Shown here: positions 49,399 to 57,586 of the stretch, in pieces
Position numbering within the stretch: the stretch's first letter is position 1
Layout of the letters: each line of letters begins with the position of its first letter
Source: Duganella flavida
GTDB taxonomy: Bacteria; Pseudomonadota; Gammaproteobacteria; Burkholderiales; Burkholderiaceae_D
Length of the DNA stretch: 64,000 bases
NCBI RefSeq assembly: GCF_009857445.1
Contig: NZ_WWCN01000024.1
Span: 20,202 to 84,201 of the forward strand
Reading direction: 5' to 3'
The notes under the pieces: generated by a model
Databases searched by the model: none
Seen by the model: the letters and a program-made list of their open reading frames with translations, nothing else
Told to the model about the DNA's origin: nothing
Program-made: the position numbers and the translations under genes

Positions 49399-49754
49399 AT
49401 CCTCAAGTCGTAGGTATCGATGAGCTGGGCGGGACATACGTTTTCGACATTCGCACGAGCAACCGCACTCTCAAGCTCAACCGTTTTTTCTGGAACATGA
49501 TCCGGGCCGAGGCGCGCAACGAGTACATCGAAGATGCCGAGCTGTCCATGACCCAGGCCGGTCTCACTGATGATGAGAAAGACATGATTCGCCGGCTCGA
49601 CTGGATCGGGCTGGTCCGTTACGGTGCCAACTTCTTCGTCCTTGAAAAATTCGCCCGCGTGGTCAAGACCCCCAACCTTGTCGTGTACGCGTTGATGCGG
49701 GGCCAGAGCTTCGAAGACTTCATGCAAACGCGGCAAGTACCGACCATGCGCTGA
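49395..49754 (+). CDS. ligA: LigA-type small subunit of 4,5-extradiol dioxygenase
   Basis: A 119-residue partner of the LigB-type enzyme, overlapping it by 4 bp. It has the LigA signature GGTYVFDIRTSNRTLKLNRFFWNMIRAEAR and the following helical part LTDDEKDMIRRLDWIGLVRYGANFFVLEKFARV. It is the canonical LigA type, unlike the smaller LigA-like protein at 1871. In the known structure this subunit closes the active site of LigB. Confidence 0.87.
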   Translation: MNPQVVGIDELGGTYVFDIRTSNRTLKLNRFFWNMIRAEARNEYIEDAELSMTQAGLTDDEKDMIRRLDWIGLVRYGANFFVLEKFARVVKTPNLVVYALMRGQSFEDFMQTRQVPTMR

Positions 49755-49893
49755 TCGGCACCATAACAAACCCAACTTAATCCACGACTATCTCTATGAG
49801 CCTTTCGCTACAGTTTCCTTTCAAGCGGCCCTCTATGCTGGGCCGCGTGCCGTGTTGCGGCCTGGCTGGCACACCTGGCAGTGGAGGAGAGCA

Positions 49894-50646
49894 ATGAGCA
49901 AACCGACACTGCTCTTGCTGCCCGGCTTACTGTGCGATGCCACGAATTGGTCCGCTCAATGCGAAGCGCTGAACGGGGTCGCGGATTGCATAGTCCCTGT
50001 TTATGGGGAGCTACGCAGTATTGAGGCGATGGCGGAATACGTATTGGAGCTGGCGCCGGTTGGACGCTTTTCGCTAGCAGGCCACTCCATGGGTGGCCGA
50101 GTTGCACTGGAAGTGATGCGATATGCACCGGAACGTGTTGAACGACTGGCTTTGCTGGATACCGGCTTTCAACCTCTGTGCCCAGGAGAATCAGGCACCA
50201 AGGAGCTATTGGCTCGGTATGAGCTTCTAGAACTGGCTCGCGCCTTCGGCATGCGGGATATGGGCAAGCAGTGGGCGCGCGGGATGGTGCACCCCAGCCG
50301 CATCGGTAGTGCGGTGTTTGAATCCATTCTAGACATGATCGCTCGCAGCACGCCTGACATGTTCGAGGGGCAGATACACGCGCTGCTCAGCAGACCTGAT
50401 GCAACTTCGTTGCTGCCGACCATCCGCTGTCCAACCTTGCTCCTCTGTGGACGCGAAGACCTTTGGAGTCCGCTGAATAGGCACGAGGAGATGCAACGGG
50501 CTATTCCGGGTTCGACGCTCGAAGTCATCGAGATGTCGGGTCACATGACCACAATGGAACAGCCGCAAGCCGTTTCCGAGGCGCTCATGCGCTGGCTTCG
50601 ATACGAGGCCACCGGAGCCGGCAGCACCCCTCTTGACAGTAATTGA
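49894..50646 (+). CDS. Alpha/beta-fold hydrolase
   Basis: A 250-residue hydrolase. Elements: oxyanion region LLLPGLLCDATNW, nucleophile elbow GHSMGGRV (Ser about 72), Asp in LLCGREDLWSPL and His in MSGHMTTMEQP. The start at ATG 49894 follows GGAGAG; the open frame upstream to 49852 lacks hydrolase features. It lies between the dioxygenase and 4-oxalomesaconate hydratase genes. No known step of the gallate pathway needs it; an ester or lactone (for example of the ring-cleavage product) is a possible substrate. Confidence 0.8.
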   Translation: MSKPTLLLLPGLLCDATNWSAQCEALNGVADCIVPVYGELRSIEAMAEYVLELAPVGRFSLAGHSMGGRVALEVMRYAPERVERLALLDTGFQPLCPGESGTKELLARYELLELARAFGMRDMGKQWARGMVHPSRIGSAVFESILDMIARSTPDMFEGQIHALLSRPDATSLLPTIRCPTLLLCGREDLWSPLNRHEEMQRAIPGSTLEVIEMSGHMTTMEQPQAVSEALMRWLRYEATGAGSTPLDSN

Positions 50647-50680
50647 ACAAGACTTGAATCACCAACTTCTGGAGTAGTTC

Positions 50681-51442
50681 ATGACCACAATTAGCACTTC
50701 TACCCTGGCCAGCGCTGGGAAATCGGGCCTGGTCGTCAGTGCCCACTCTGCGGACTTCGTTTGGCGTGCAGGCGGTGCGATCGCCGCGCACGTCGAGCGT
50801 GGTTTCCGCATGAAAGTTGTCTGCCTTTCGTTTGGTGAGCGCGGCGAGTCCGCGAAGCTCTGGCGCAAGGGCGCAGACATGACGGTCGAGAAGGTCAAGA
50901 CCGCCCGCCGTGATGAGGCGCAGCGTGCCGCCGACATCCTCGGGTGCGAAATTGAGTTCTTCGACCTCAGCGACTACCCATTGCGGGTATCGGACGAAGC
51001 CATGTTCCGACTGGTCGATGTCTACCGGGAACTGCAGCCGGCATTCGTGTTGAGTCATTCCACGAAGGATCCGTACAACTTCGACCACCCGCTCGCGATG
51101 CATGTCGCTCAGGAGGCCAGAATCATCGCGCAAGCCGAAGGACACAAGCCAGGCGAGAAGGTTGTCGGAGCCCCCGCCGTGCTGGCGTTCGAACCGCACC
51201 AGACTGAGCAGTGCGAGTGGATCCCCAATACCTTCTTGGATATCACTCCGGTGTGGGAGCGCAAACTCAAGGCCATCGAGTGCATGGCCGGACAGGAGCA
51301 TCTCTGGGAATACTACACCCGGGTAGCGTTACAACGCGGCGTGCAGGCCAAACGGAATGTCGGCATTACCTCGATACGTGACATCAAATACGCCGAGGGC
51401 TTCATGCGGATGACGCCTACCGTGTGCGAGGAGTTGTCGTGA
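50681..51442 (+). CDS. galB: 4-oxalomesaconate hydratase, PIG-L/LmbE type
   Basis: A 253-residue metal-dependent enzyme of the PIG-L superfamily, as GalB of Pseudomonas putida, hydrating 4-oxalomesaconate to 4-carboxy-4-hydroxy-2-oxoadipate. Visible features: LVVSAHSADFVWRAGGAIAAHV near the N-terminus (metal His/Asp), VVCLSFGERGESAKLW, and PAFVLSHSTKDPYNFDHPLAMHV with further metal ligands. It is directly followed by the aldolase gene (overlapping stop) and galD, the same set as the gal cluster. Confidence 0.87.
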   Translation: MTTISTSTLASAGKSGLVVSAHSADFVWRAGGAIAAHVERGFRMKVVCLSFGERGESAKLWRKGADMTVEKVKTARRDEAQRAADILGCEIEFFDLSDYPLRVSDEAMFRLVDVYRELQPAFVLSHSTKDPYNFDHPLAMHVAQEARIIAQAEGHKPGEKVVGAPAVLAFEPHQTEQCEWIPNTFLDITPVWERKLKAIECMAGQEHLWEYYTRVALQRGVQAKRNVGITSIRDIKYAEGFMRMTPTVCEELS

Positions 51443-52143
51443 AGCGCGGCGTGGTGGTTCGAAACATTCCCCGCGCGGATGCTGCGGTCGTTGCTGCTCT
51501 TGTCGAAGCAGGCAGTGCCACGGTGCACGAAGCACAGGCTCGGTTGGGCTTGCTGGCGACCTACATGCGGCCAATCTGGCCAGGGGCAGCCATTGCAGGC
51601 AGCGCGGTCACTGTACTGGCACCTCCGGCGGACAACTGGATGCTTCACGTGGCTGTGGAGCAGTGCCGCCCAGGCGACGTCTTGGTGGTCGCCGTTACCT
51701 CGCCGTGCGAGGACGGTTACTTCGGTGACTTGCTGGCGACATCGCTGCAGGCCAGAGGCGTGCTTGGCCTGATTATCGACGCAGGGTGCCGCGACGTACG
51801 CACCTTGCAGGGGATGGGTTTTCCTGTTTGGTCCAAGGCGATTTCGGCGCAGGGCACCGTCAAAGAGACTCTCGGGTCCGTCAACGTGCCCGTCGTCTGC
51901 GCAGGTCAGCTTGTCCGTCCAGGCGACGTAATCGTGGCCGATGATGACGGCGTTGTTGTCGTGCCGGTTGAAACAGCGGCTGCGGTCGCAAAAGTAGCGC
52001 AGCTGCGCAGTGCCGACGAAGTAAAGAAACGCGAAATCCTCGCGACCGGGGTTTTGGGTCTGGACTACTACGGCATGCGTGACAAGTTGAAGGACAAGGG
52101 ACTTTACTATGTCGACTCCATCGCCGAACTCGGCACGTTCTGA
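51439..52143 (+). CDS. galC: 4-carboxy-4-hydroxy-2-oxoadipate (CHA) aldolase, HMG/CHA aldolase family
   Basis: A 234-residue class II pyruvate aldolase giving pyruvate and oxaloacetate. The RraA-like family pattern is present: GSATVHEAQARLGLLATYMRPIWPG, PGDVLVVAVTS, DAGCRDVRTLQGMGFPVWSK and PGDVIVADDDGVVVVP. GTG at 51439 overlaps the galB stop and is preferred; a GTG at 51424 is also in frame. Equivalent to LigK/GalC/ProA. It is the last carbon-splitting step of the branch. Confidence 0.9.
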   Translation: MKRGVVVRNIPRADAAVVAALVEAGSATVHEAQARLGLLATYMRPIWPGAAIAGSAVTVLAPPADNWMLHVAVEQCRPGDVLVVAVTSPCEDGYFGDLLATSLQARGVLGLIIDAGCRDVRTLQGMGFPVWSKAISAQGTVKETLGSVNVPVVCAGQLVRPGDVIVADDDGVVVVPVETAAAVAKVAQLRSADEVKKREILATGVLGLDYYGMRDKLKDKGLYYVDSIAELGTF

Positions 52144-52156
52144 ACGGGCGGGCCAC

Positions 52157-53269
52157 ATGCAAACTCCGATTCCGTGCGTTCTCATGCGCGGTGGCACATC
52201 GAAGGGCGCCTTTTTCAGCGCTCACGATCTGCCACAAGACCCAGAAATTCGCGATGCCGTCCTGCTTGCAGTGATGGGGTCGCCCGACCCGCGCCAAATT
52301 GACGGGCTCGGCGGCGCTGATTCTCTGACGAGCAAGGTTGCGATTGTGTCGCCGTCGAGCCGTCCAGATGCGGATGTCGACTATCTCTTCGCCCAGGTCG
52401 TCGTCAATGAACGGCGCGTCGACTACGGCCAGAACTGTGGAAACATCCTGGCAGGAGTGGGACCATTTGCCATTGAGCGAGGTATGGTCAGGGTCCACGC
52501 CGGTGAGACCCCAGTCGCAATTCACATGGTGAACACCGGGCAGGTCGCTGTCGCTTTGGTCCAGACGCCGCGAGGCCAAGTACGCTATGAGGGCGAGGCA
52601 CGCATCGACGGCGTACCGGGTACGGCTGCCGCCATACCGATCGAGTTTCGTGATACCGAAGGGTCGAGCTGCGGTGCGCTGTTCCCCACTGGGAATGCGA
52701 AGGATTGTGTCGACGGTATCGAGCTGACCTGCATCGATAACGGGATGCCGCTGGTTTTAATGCGTGCTGCTGATCTGGGGTGCACAGGATACGAGACTCC
52801 AGGTGAATTGGATGCCGACGCTGCGCTGAAGGCGCGCATCGAATCTCTGCGCTTGCAGATGGGCCCGCTGATGAACCTGGGTGACGTTAGTGAGCGCACG
52901 GTCCCGAAGATGTGCTTGGTGGCACCGCCCCGTGCCGGAGGGGCGATGTCGACGCGCAGCTTCATCCCGCATAAATGCCATACCTCTATCGGCGTTCTAG
53001 GGGCGGTCAGTGCGGCCACTGCAGCGGTCCTGTCAGGTACTGTATGCGATGGCGTTGCGACCGTTCCAGAGGGCGCTACGAAGCGTCTGGCTATTGAGCA
53101 TCCCACCGGGGAATTCACGGTCGAGCTTTTGATGGATGAGGCCGTGTCAGTTGGCCCTCAGGTCAAGAGTGCCGCATTGCTGCGGACGGCACGGTGGATC
53201 TTCGATGGCACGGTCCACGTCCCGCGATTCGTCTGGGAAGGCAAATCACCTAAAGGGGGCCATCCATGA
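52157..53269 (+). CDS. galD: 4-oxalomesaconate tautomerase, PrpF-like
   Basis: A 370-residue isomerase of the PrpF/diaminopimelate-epimerase fold that converts the enol form of 4-oxalomesaconate to the keto form, as GalD in P. putida. Markers: PCVLMRGGTSKGAFFSAHDLP at the start, GGADSLTSKVAIVSPS, QNCGNILAGVGPFAIERG with a catalytic Cys, and HKCHTSIGVLGAVSAATA. ATG 52157 is used, 13 bp after the aldolase stop; an in-frame ATG at 52109 would overlap it. Its stop overlaps the next start (53266). Confidence 0.88.
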   Translation: MQTPIPCVLMRGGTSKGAFFSAHDLPQDPEIRDAVLLAVMGSPDPRQIDGLGGADSLTSKVAIVSPSSRPDADVDYLFAQVVVNERRVDYGQNCGNILAGVGPFAIERGMVRVHAGETPVAIHMVNTGQVAVALVQTPRGQVRYEGEARIDGVPGTAAAIPIEFRDTEGSSCGALFPTGNAKDCVDGIELTCIDNGMPLVLMRAADLGCTGYETPGELDADAALKARIESLRLQMGPLMNLGDVSERTVPKMCLVAPPRAGGAMSTRSFIPHKCHTSIGVLGAVSAATAAVLSGTVCDGVATVPEGATKRLAIEHPTGEFTVELLMDEAVSVGPQVKSAALLRTARWIFDGTVHVPRFVWEGKSPKGGHP

Positions 53270-53757
53270 AGAATGCCCAGGTTGCCACGGAAAGTGCAGT
53301 CACGCTGGCTGGCATCGATTTACTATTGGCCGAACAGGATTGCCGAGACCTGGTAGTGGAAGCGGCAGTCCTGATTGACGCGCAGTCGTATGAGCGATTT
53401 GCCGCGCTCTTTATCGAAAACGGTGTCCTGGTGCGTCCTGGCGCAGAGCCACTGCTTGGTCGTGCGGCCATCATTGAATCGTATCGATCCAGACCTCACG
53501 GACGCATTACGCGTCATTTGATCAGTAACAGCTTGGTAACGCTGGAATCGGACACCGCTGCTCATGGCACAAGCTACGTGCAGCTCTGGTCCGGGATGTC
53601 GAGCGATATCCCAGGTCCATTCGGCCGGCCAGCGCAGACGCGCCAAGTCATCGGCGAGTTCGTTGATTACTTCACTCTGACGGTCGAAGGGTGGCGCTTC
53701 TCCCGACGGGAAGCCAGTTTCACCTTGTTTCGTGAGGACGGCGAGCGCGGTATTTGA
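53266..53757 (+). CDS. SnoaL-like (NTF2-fold) protein
   Basis: A 163-residue NTF2-like protein with the opening DLLLAEQDCRDLVVEAAVLIDAQSYERFAALFIENGVLVRPG, typical of SnoaL-4 domains in dehydratases and ring-hydroxylating dioxygenase beta subunits. Later VIGEFVDYFTLTVEGWRFSRREAS follows the NTF2 pattern. Its ATG overlaps the galD stop, so it belongs to the operon. Possible role: cyclase, dehydratase or isomerase for an intermediate; no catalytic residues are certain. Confidence 0.7.
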   Translation: MKNAQVATESAVTLAGIDLLLAEQDCRDLVVEAAVLIDAQSYERFAALFIENGVLVRPGAEPLLGRAAIIESYRSRPHGRITRHLISNSLVTLESDTAAHGTSYVQLWSGMSSDIPGPFGRPAQTRQVIGEFVDYFTLTVEGWRFSRREASFTLFREDGERGI

Positions 53758-53929
53758 CGTTTTTTGAAGGACGCAATACGGCGACTTTCTGGAAGAGGGC
53801 GGTGCTTGCCCAATTCCTCGTTGCCGGTAACACGGGAATGCTGGTGCTTGGGTTCTCCCAAGCGCTGGCTTCATTGACAGCTGTTCATATGCGCAGAGTG
53901 CGCCTGAAAGTAGGAGGCTAGGAATACAC

Positions 53930-54361
53930 ATGGACGATAATCTCAAAAAAATGCTGGAACGCTACACGCCGCAAGCGCTCGCCGTACTTCGTATCGTCAC
54001 GGCGCTGCTTTTCATGCAGCATGGGCTGCAGAAGTTGCTGCTGTTCCCTACGCCTTCCGAGCACGGAACGCCGGCGGCCTGGACGCTGGTTTGGTACGGC
54101 GGCTGGATTGAGGCGGCCGGCGGGGCGCTCATCGCGGCTGGCCTGTTCACACGCGCGATTGCGTTTGTCGCTTCCGGTGAAATGGCGGTTGGATATTTTA
54201 TGGTGCACGCTCCGGTCAGCATCTACCCAGTGCTTAACCACGGCGACCTGGCTGTTCTTTTCTGCTTCGTCTTTTTGTTCTTCGTGTTCTCCGGCCCCGG
54301 CGCCTGGAGTCTTGATGGCCTCCTGAGCAAACGCTCAACGGCTCCACGCAACGCACGTTAG
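53930..54361 (+). CDS. DoxX family membrane protein
   Basis: A 143-residue inner-membrane protein with four helices. DoxX features: LAVLRIVTALLFMQHGLQKLLLFP near the N-terminus and TLVWYGGWIEAAGGALIAAGLFTRAIAFVASGEMAVGYFMVHAP. DoxX proteins are often encoded with aromatic-compound and stress genes. It lies 172 bp after the SnoaL-like gene and 6 bp ahead of the AraC gene. Confidence 0.85.
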   Translation: MDDNLKKMLERYTPQALAVLRIVTALLFMQHGLQKLLLFPTPSEHGTPAAWTLVWYGGWIEAAGGALIAAGLFTRAIAFVASGEMAVGYFMVHAPVSIYPVLNHGDLAVLFCFVFLFFVFSGPGAWSLDGLLSKRSTAPRNAR

Positions 54362-54367
54362 ATCATT

Positions 54368-55039
54368 GTGATTGCAGATTTGCCTGACGAGTCGCGCATC
54401 AGTGATGGGCGCGCCTTTTTGGTTTGCAAGCACCACCGCCGCGCAGGGGAGAAAAAGCCTTCGCACTCCCATCCGGATGGTCAAATCTGGGTTGTTCGAG
54501 AGGGACTGATTGCTGCACAGCTGGATGGCGAGAATTGGATTTTGCCGCAAGGCCGTATCGGCTGGGTCCCACCAGGGATTGCGCACGCCACCAGCACTTA
54601 CAGCGTGGCATCCGTATGGACCGGCTATCTCAGTGCAGAGCTGTGCCATTTGTTTCCGACAAAGCCGACCGTGTTTAGAACGACGGCTTTGTCTGACGCT
54701 CTACTGGACCGGCTGACGGGCTGGAGTGCAAACTCGAGGATGTCTTCGGCAACCGAGGAGCGATTGCTACTGGTGCTAAGCGATGAGCTGTCGAAGTCGA
54801 GGATGGAGCCACTTTGCTTGCCGATGCCACGCCATTCTGGGTTGCTGAAAATTGCGCTGCTCATCGTACAGAACCCCTCTGACAGCCGGACCATTACGGA
54901 TTGGGCAGTGCACGCCGGAATATCGGAGCGAGCCCTAACACGTCAGTTTCGCGAGGAGACGGGCTTAAGCTTTGCCAAGTGGCGCAACGTAGCCTTGGTG
55001 AAGCGCGCGCGAGAGCTGCTTTCCGCAAGACTATTGTGA
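54368..55039 (+). CDS. AraC-family regulator, C-terminally truncated
   Basis: A 223-residue protein starting at GTG 54368. The N-terminal cupin sensor is present (SHSHPDGQIWVVREGLI, RIGWVPPGIAHATST). The first DNA-binding HTH is intact in NPSDSRTITDWAVHAGISERALTRQFREETG, but the protein stops at RARELLSARLL, before the second HTH that every AraC-type domain needs. Expected full length is about 260. Non-coding or foreign sequence follows directly, so the 3' end was probably lost when the defence island to the right arrived. It may be non-functional, or a dominant-negative cupin protein. Confidence 0.72.
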   Translation: MIADLPDESRISDGRAFLVCKHHRRAGEKKPSHSHPDGQIWVVREGLIAAQLDGENWILPQGRIGWVPPGIAHATSTYSVASVWTGYLSAELCHLFPTKPTVFRTTALSDALLDRLTGWSANSRMSSATEERLLLVLSDELSKSRMEPLCLPMPRHSGLLKIALLIVQNPSDSRTITDWAVHAGISERALTRQFREETGLSFAKWRNVALVKRARELLSARLL

Positions 55040-55095
55040 CCCTAATCGCAACTTAACTCGAAAATTAATGCGTATGGTATTGACGAGCAGGGGGG

Positions 55096-56007
55096 CTATC
55101 GAGCGCTGAAGATAGAGCTAATGTAAGGGGCGATTTCATCCTCATTGCTGAGCACGATCTGCTGGCGTTCAATCTTCTCCATCTTAAATGGGCCTAACCC
55201 TAATTGTCTAAGTATGTAGTAGAGCAAGGCCTGCCGGCACTGGATGGTCGTCTTCCCGTCAGTCATGGAGTACTCCAATTCCACAGCTCGTCTATTTCCT
55301 TCGGGGAGCAACGGCGATGGCGCAATTTCCAGCGTGAGTATGTTGTACCAACTGCGATCCATCTCGGAATCAATGCCCAGAAGTTCGCTCCTTCGAATGG
55401 TCAAAATTCGTCCCAAAACAAAATCCCGATAGTCGTTACGCAGCGTACAGTAGGCGCGCACATGCCAACGTAGGCCGTCGTAGCCGAAGGCGTGCGGACT
55501 GATAATCCTGTCAACAGGCAAAGGTTCTCGGTCCGATTGATAGGTGATTTGGACCATTTCTTTGTATCGAATGGCGTCTACTAAGATTGCAAGTGTTTCA
55601 CCATCTATAAACCTGGCCAAGGCTGGAACGCTTCCAATTGGAGGCACCCAACCAAGATAAGTGTCCCGCTGGTCGAGGAGGCCTCGACTACAAGAAAGTG
55701 CGTCGTCTAAGTATCGCTGAGGTGATGTGTCACCGATCACCGAAGTGTATGCGGATGTACTGCGATAAGTTCGGGAGCTCCGATCGTACAACATATTATT
55801 TGGCGCTGCTTGCATGTACCTGGCGATGTCAAGAGATGCTTGTGGTACTGAAATTCCAAAGTGCGAAGTTAGGTCCGAGCGGTTGAATACGTGATCCCAC
55901 CTCAATCTAAAGTCGATGAATTCAAGTCGGCGTTCTTGCCCCCAGTTGGTGGACGAGTTGCGCTCGGAGTCTTGTGAAGTAGTGGCTGGGAGTTGTGTCG
56001 CATTCAT
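55096..56007 (-). CDS. capW: WYL-domain transcriptional repressor of the CBASS operon (CapW-like)
   Basis: A 303-residue regulator. An N-terminal winged HTH (LRWDHVFNRSDLTSHFGISVPQASLDIARYMQAAP, about 33-68) is followed by a WYL domain (about 150-235: VQITYQSDREPLPVDRIISPHAFGYDGLRWHVRAYC and FVLGRI) and a C-terminal part. CapW proteins control CBASS operons, and this gene is divergent from the CD-NTase gene, with an inverted-repeat operator overlapping the CBASS promoter. It would hold the system down until infection or DNA damage relieves it. Confidence 0.85.
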   Translation of the reverse strand: MNATQLPATTSQDSERNSSTNWGQERRLEFIDFRLRWDHVFNRSDLTSHFGISVPQASLDIARYMQAAPNNMLYDRSSRTYRSTSAYTSVIGDTSPQRYLDDALSCSRGLLDQRDTYLGWVPPIGSVPALARFIDGETLAILVDAIRYKEMVQITYQSDREPLPVDRIISPHAFGYDGLRWHVRAYCTLRNDYRDFVLGRILTIRRSELLGIDSEMDRSWYNILTLEIAPSPLLPEGNRRAVELEYSMTDGKTTIQCRQALLYYILRQLGLGPFKMEKIERQQIVLSNEDEIAPYISSIFSAR

Positions 56008-56027
56008 GTAGAAAGTTTAACACGCGA

Positions 56028-56064
56028 ATAAAAATTCATCGAGTCTAATTTTTATGCGTATAAT
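56028..56064 (+). promoter_or_regulatory. CBASS promoter with probable CapW operator
   Basis: Consensus -10 TATAAT at 56059-56064. A 9-bp perfect inverted repeat ATAAAAATT (56028-56036) / AATTTTTAT (56047-56055) with a 10-bp gap overlaps the weak -35 (TTCATC, 56035-56040). It lies between capW (start 56007) and the CD-NTase gene (start 56139). Confidence 0.72.
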
Positions 56065-56138
56065 AAATCACCGCGACTAGTGCTGTTTGTATGTTTTGTG
56101 CTATATTTAGTGCGCGCAACTTAACTTCTTGGTGATTT

Positions 56139-57086
56139 ATGGCATTATCAAATACGCAATTCAAGTACTACGACAGCAATGTGCTCCGCCTGCCGGCCGA
56201 CAAGCGCAAGGAATATCACGCGCAGGTCGACCGCCTGATCGAAGCGCTGACGAGCAAGCTGAAGGAGCAGACCGAGCTGAAGGTCACTAAAGTGGTCAAG
56301 GCAGGTTCCTTCGCTAAGTACACCATCCTGCGCAAAACGAACGATGACCCTGTTGATGTGGATGTGGTCTTCTACATCTCGGGCAAGAACGTGAACAACG
56401 AGACCTTGGCCACGTTGACGCAGACGATCTACGACGTCCTCATCAAGCTATATCCCAACAAGTCGGTCGAGCATTTCGAAATTCAGCGCAAGGCCGCTAC
56501 GGTTGAATTTGTGGGCAGCGGGTTGAGTGTCGACATCGTCCCCGTTATCGAGGATTCGTCAAAGCCAGGGTACGGATGGCAGTACGACATCCGTGACGGC
56601 AGCCGTGTAGAAACGTGCGCCCCCTGCCAGATCAAGTTCGTGCGCGACCGTAAAGAAAAGGACGCCAACTACCGTACTCTGGTCCGGCTGGGCAAGCGCT
56701 GGAGCCGTCATGCGGAAGTTACAGCTTTGAAGTCGTTCATGATCGAGCTGATTTTCGCGTACCTCTTGGATGCCAATGGCGCTGACGGCTCTATCGACAA
56801 GCGCTTCCGCGACTTCCTGTTGTACATCGCGCAGTCGGGGCTGAAAGAAGTGATTTCGTTCCCGGAGAACGGCAGCTTCGTCCCGACCTTCAGCGACCCG
56901 GTGGTAATCATCGACCCGGTTAATAAGTCCAACAATGTCGCCAGCCGGATTACGGAAAGTGAACGCCGGGAGATTGTGGCAGCCGCAAGTGCCGCGTGGG
57001 ATACCGCCCACTTCGCGTCGGAAGAAAGCGACGTCGAAGTATGGAAGGAGCTGTTCGGTCAGCGCTTTAAAGTGGAGGACGATTAA
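56139..57086 (+). CDS. CD-NTase (CdnC-like cGAS/DncV-type nucleotidyltransferase)
   Basis: CBASS signal-producing enzyme, 315 residues, makes a cyclic oligonucleotide on phage infection. Nucleotidyltransferase motif AGSFAKYT (Gly56-Ser57), catalytic Asp73 and Asp75 in PVDVDVVF, third Asp132 in LSVDIVPVIED. The C-terminal OAS1-C/tRNA-NT helical part follows. Association with HORMA and TRIP13-like genes marks type III CBASS; clade CdnC is the usual partner of a single HORMA gene, an inference. Its stop overlaps the next start (TAATG at 57086). Confidence 0.92.
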   Translation: MALSNTQFKYYDSNVLRLPADKRKEYHAQVDRLIEALTSKLKEQTELKVTKVVKAGSFAKYTILRKTNDDPVDVDVVFYISGKNVNNETLATLTQTIYDVLIKLYPNKSVEHFEIQRKAATVEFVGSGLSVDIVPVIEDSSKPGYGWQYDIRDGSRVETCAPCQIKFVRDRKEKDANYRTLVRLGKRWSRHAEVTALKSFMIELIFAYLLDANGADGSIDKRFRDFLLYIAQSGLKEVISFPENGSFVPTFSDPVVIIDPVNKSNNVASRITESERREIVAAASAAWDTAHFASEESDVEVWKELFGQRFKVEDD

Positions 57087-57586
57087 TGAGCACCACCTAC
57101 ACCTCGACTTCGACTTCGACGTACTCCGTTGTGGACGTCGAAAATGTTGTTCGCCGATTCTCAGCGGACATCGTAATGATCGCGAGCAGCTCCGGTGCGC
57201 TGACGGAGGCAAAGGCTCGCGACTACGCGAAGGACATCGAAACGCTAGCTAAGAACGGATATTTGTCGGCAGTTGACGTGACGCTCCTGAAGGACGGTAT
57301 CGAGCTGAAGGCCGTACGGTACGACGTGTCGACGGACGCTGGCAGTCTGAGTTCGAGTCGCCCTGGGGGAGTGCTCTGGCCTCGAGAACCCAGCGGGTGG
57401 GTACGCGTGACCATCTGGTACACGGCCGCGTATGACGACGCTGCACGAGAGAAGATGAAGGGAAAGCTTCAGATTGGCTGGAGCGCAAGCACTGCTGATA
57501 CGAGTCATTCAGGGCTGCAGCAGCAAGGTTCCAGGGATTATGCAAGCGGTGGATTTGGTATGCAACGAAAGGACTTTACGGTATGA
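57086..57586 (+). CDS. cap7: Bacterial HORMA-domain protein (Cap7-like)
   Basis: A 166-residue protein with the bacterial HORMA layout: a Ser/Thr-rich N-terminal segment, VVDVENVVRRFSADIVMIASSSGALTEAKARDYAKDIETLAKNGYLSAVDVTLL helices, the central strand, and a C-terminal safety-belt-like region with VRVTIWYTAAYDDAAREKMKGK. In type III CBASS the HORMA protein binds a peptide signal of infection, closes, and activates the CD-NTase; TRIP13-like Cap6 reopens it. It overlaps the CD-NTase gene by 1 bp and the ATPase gene by 4 bp. Confidence 0.82.
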   Translation: MSTTYTSTSTSTYSVVDVENVVRRFSADIVMIASSSGALTEAKARDYAKDIETLAKNGYLSAVDVTLLKDGIELKAVRYDVSTDAGSLSSSRPGGVLWPREPSGWVRVTIWYTAAYDDAAREKMKGKLQIGWSASTADTSHSGLQQQGSRDYASGGFGMQRKDFTV

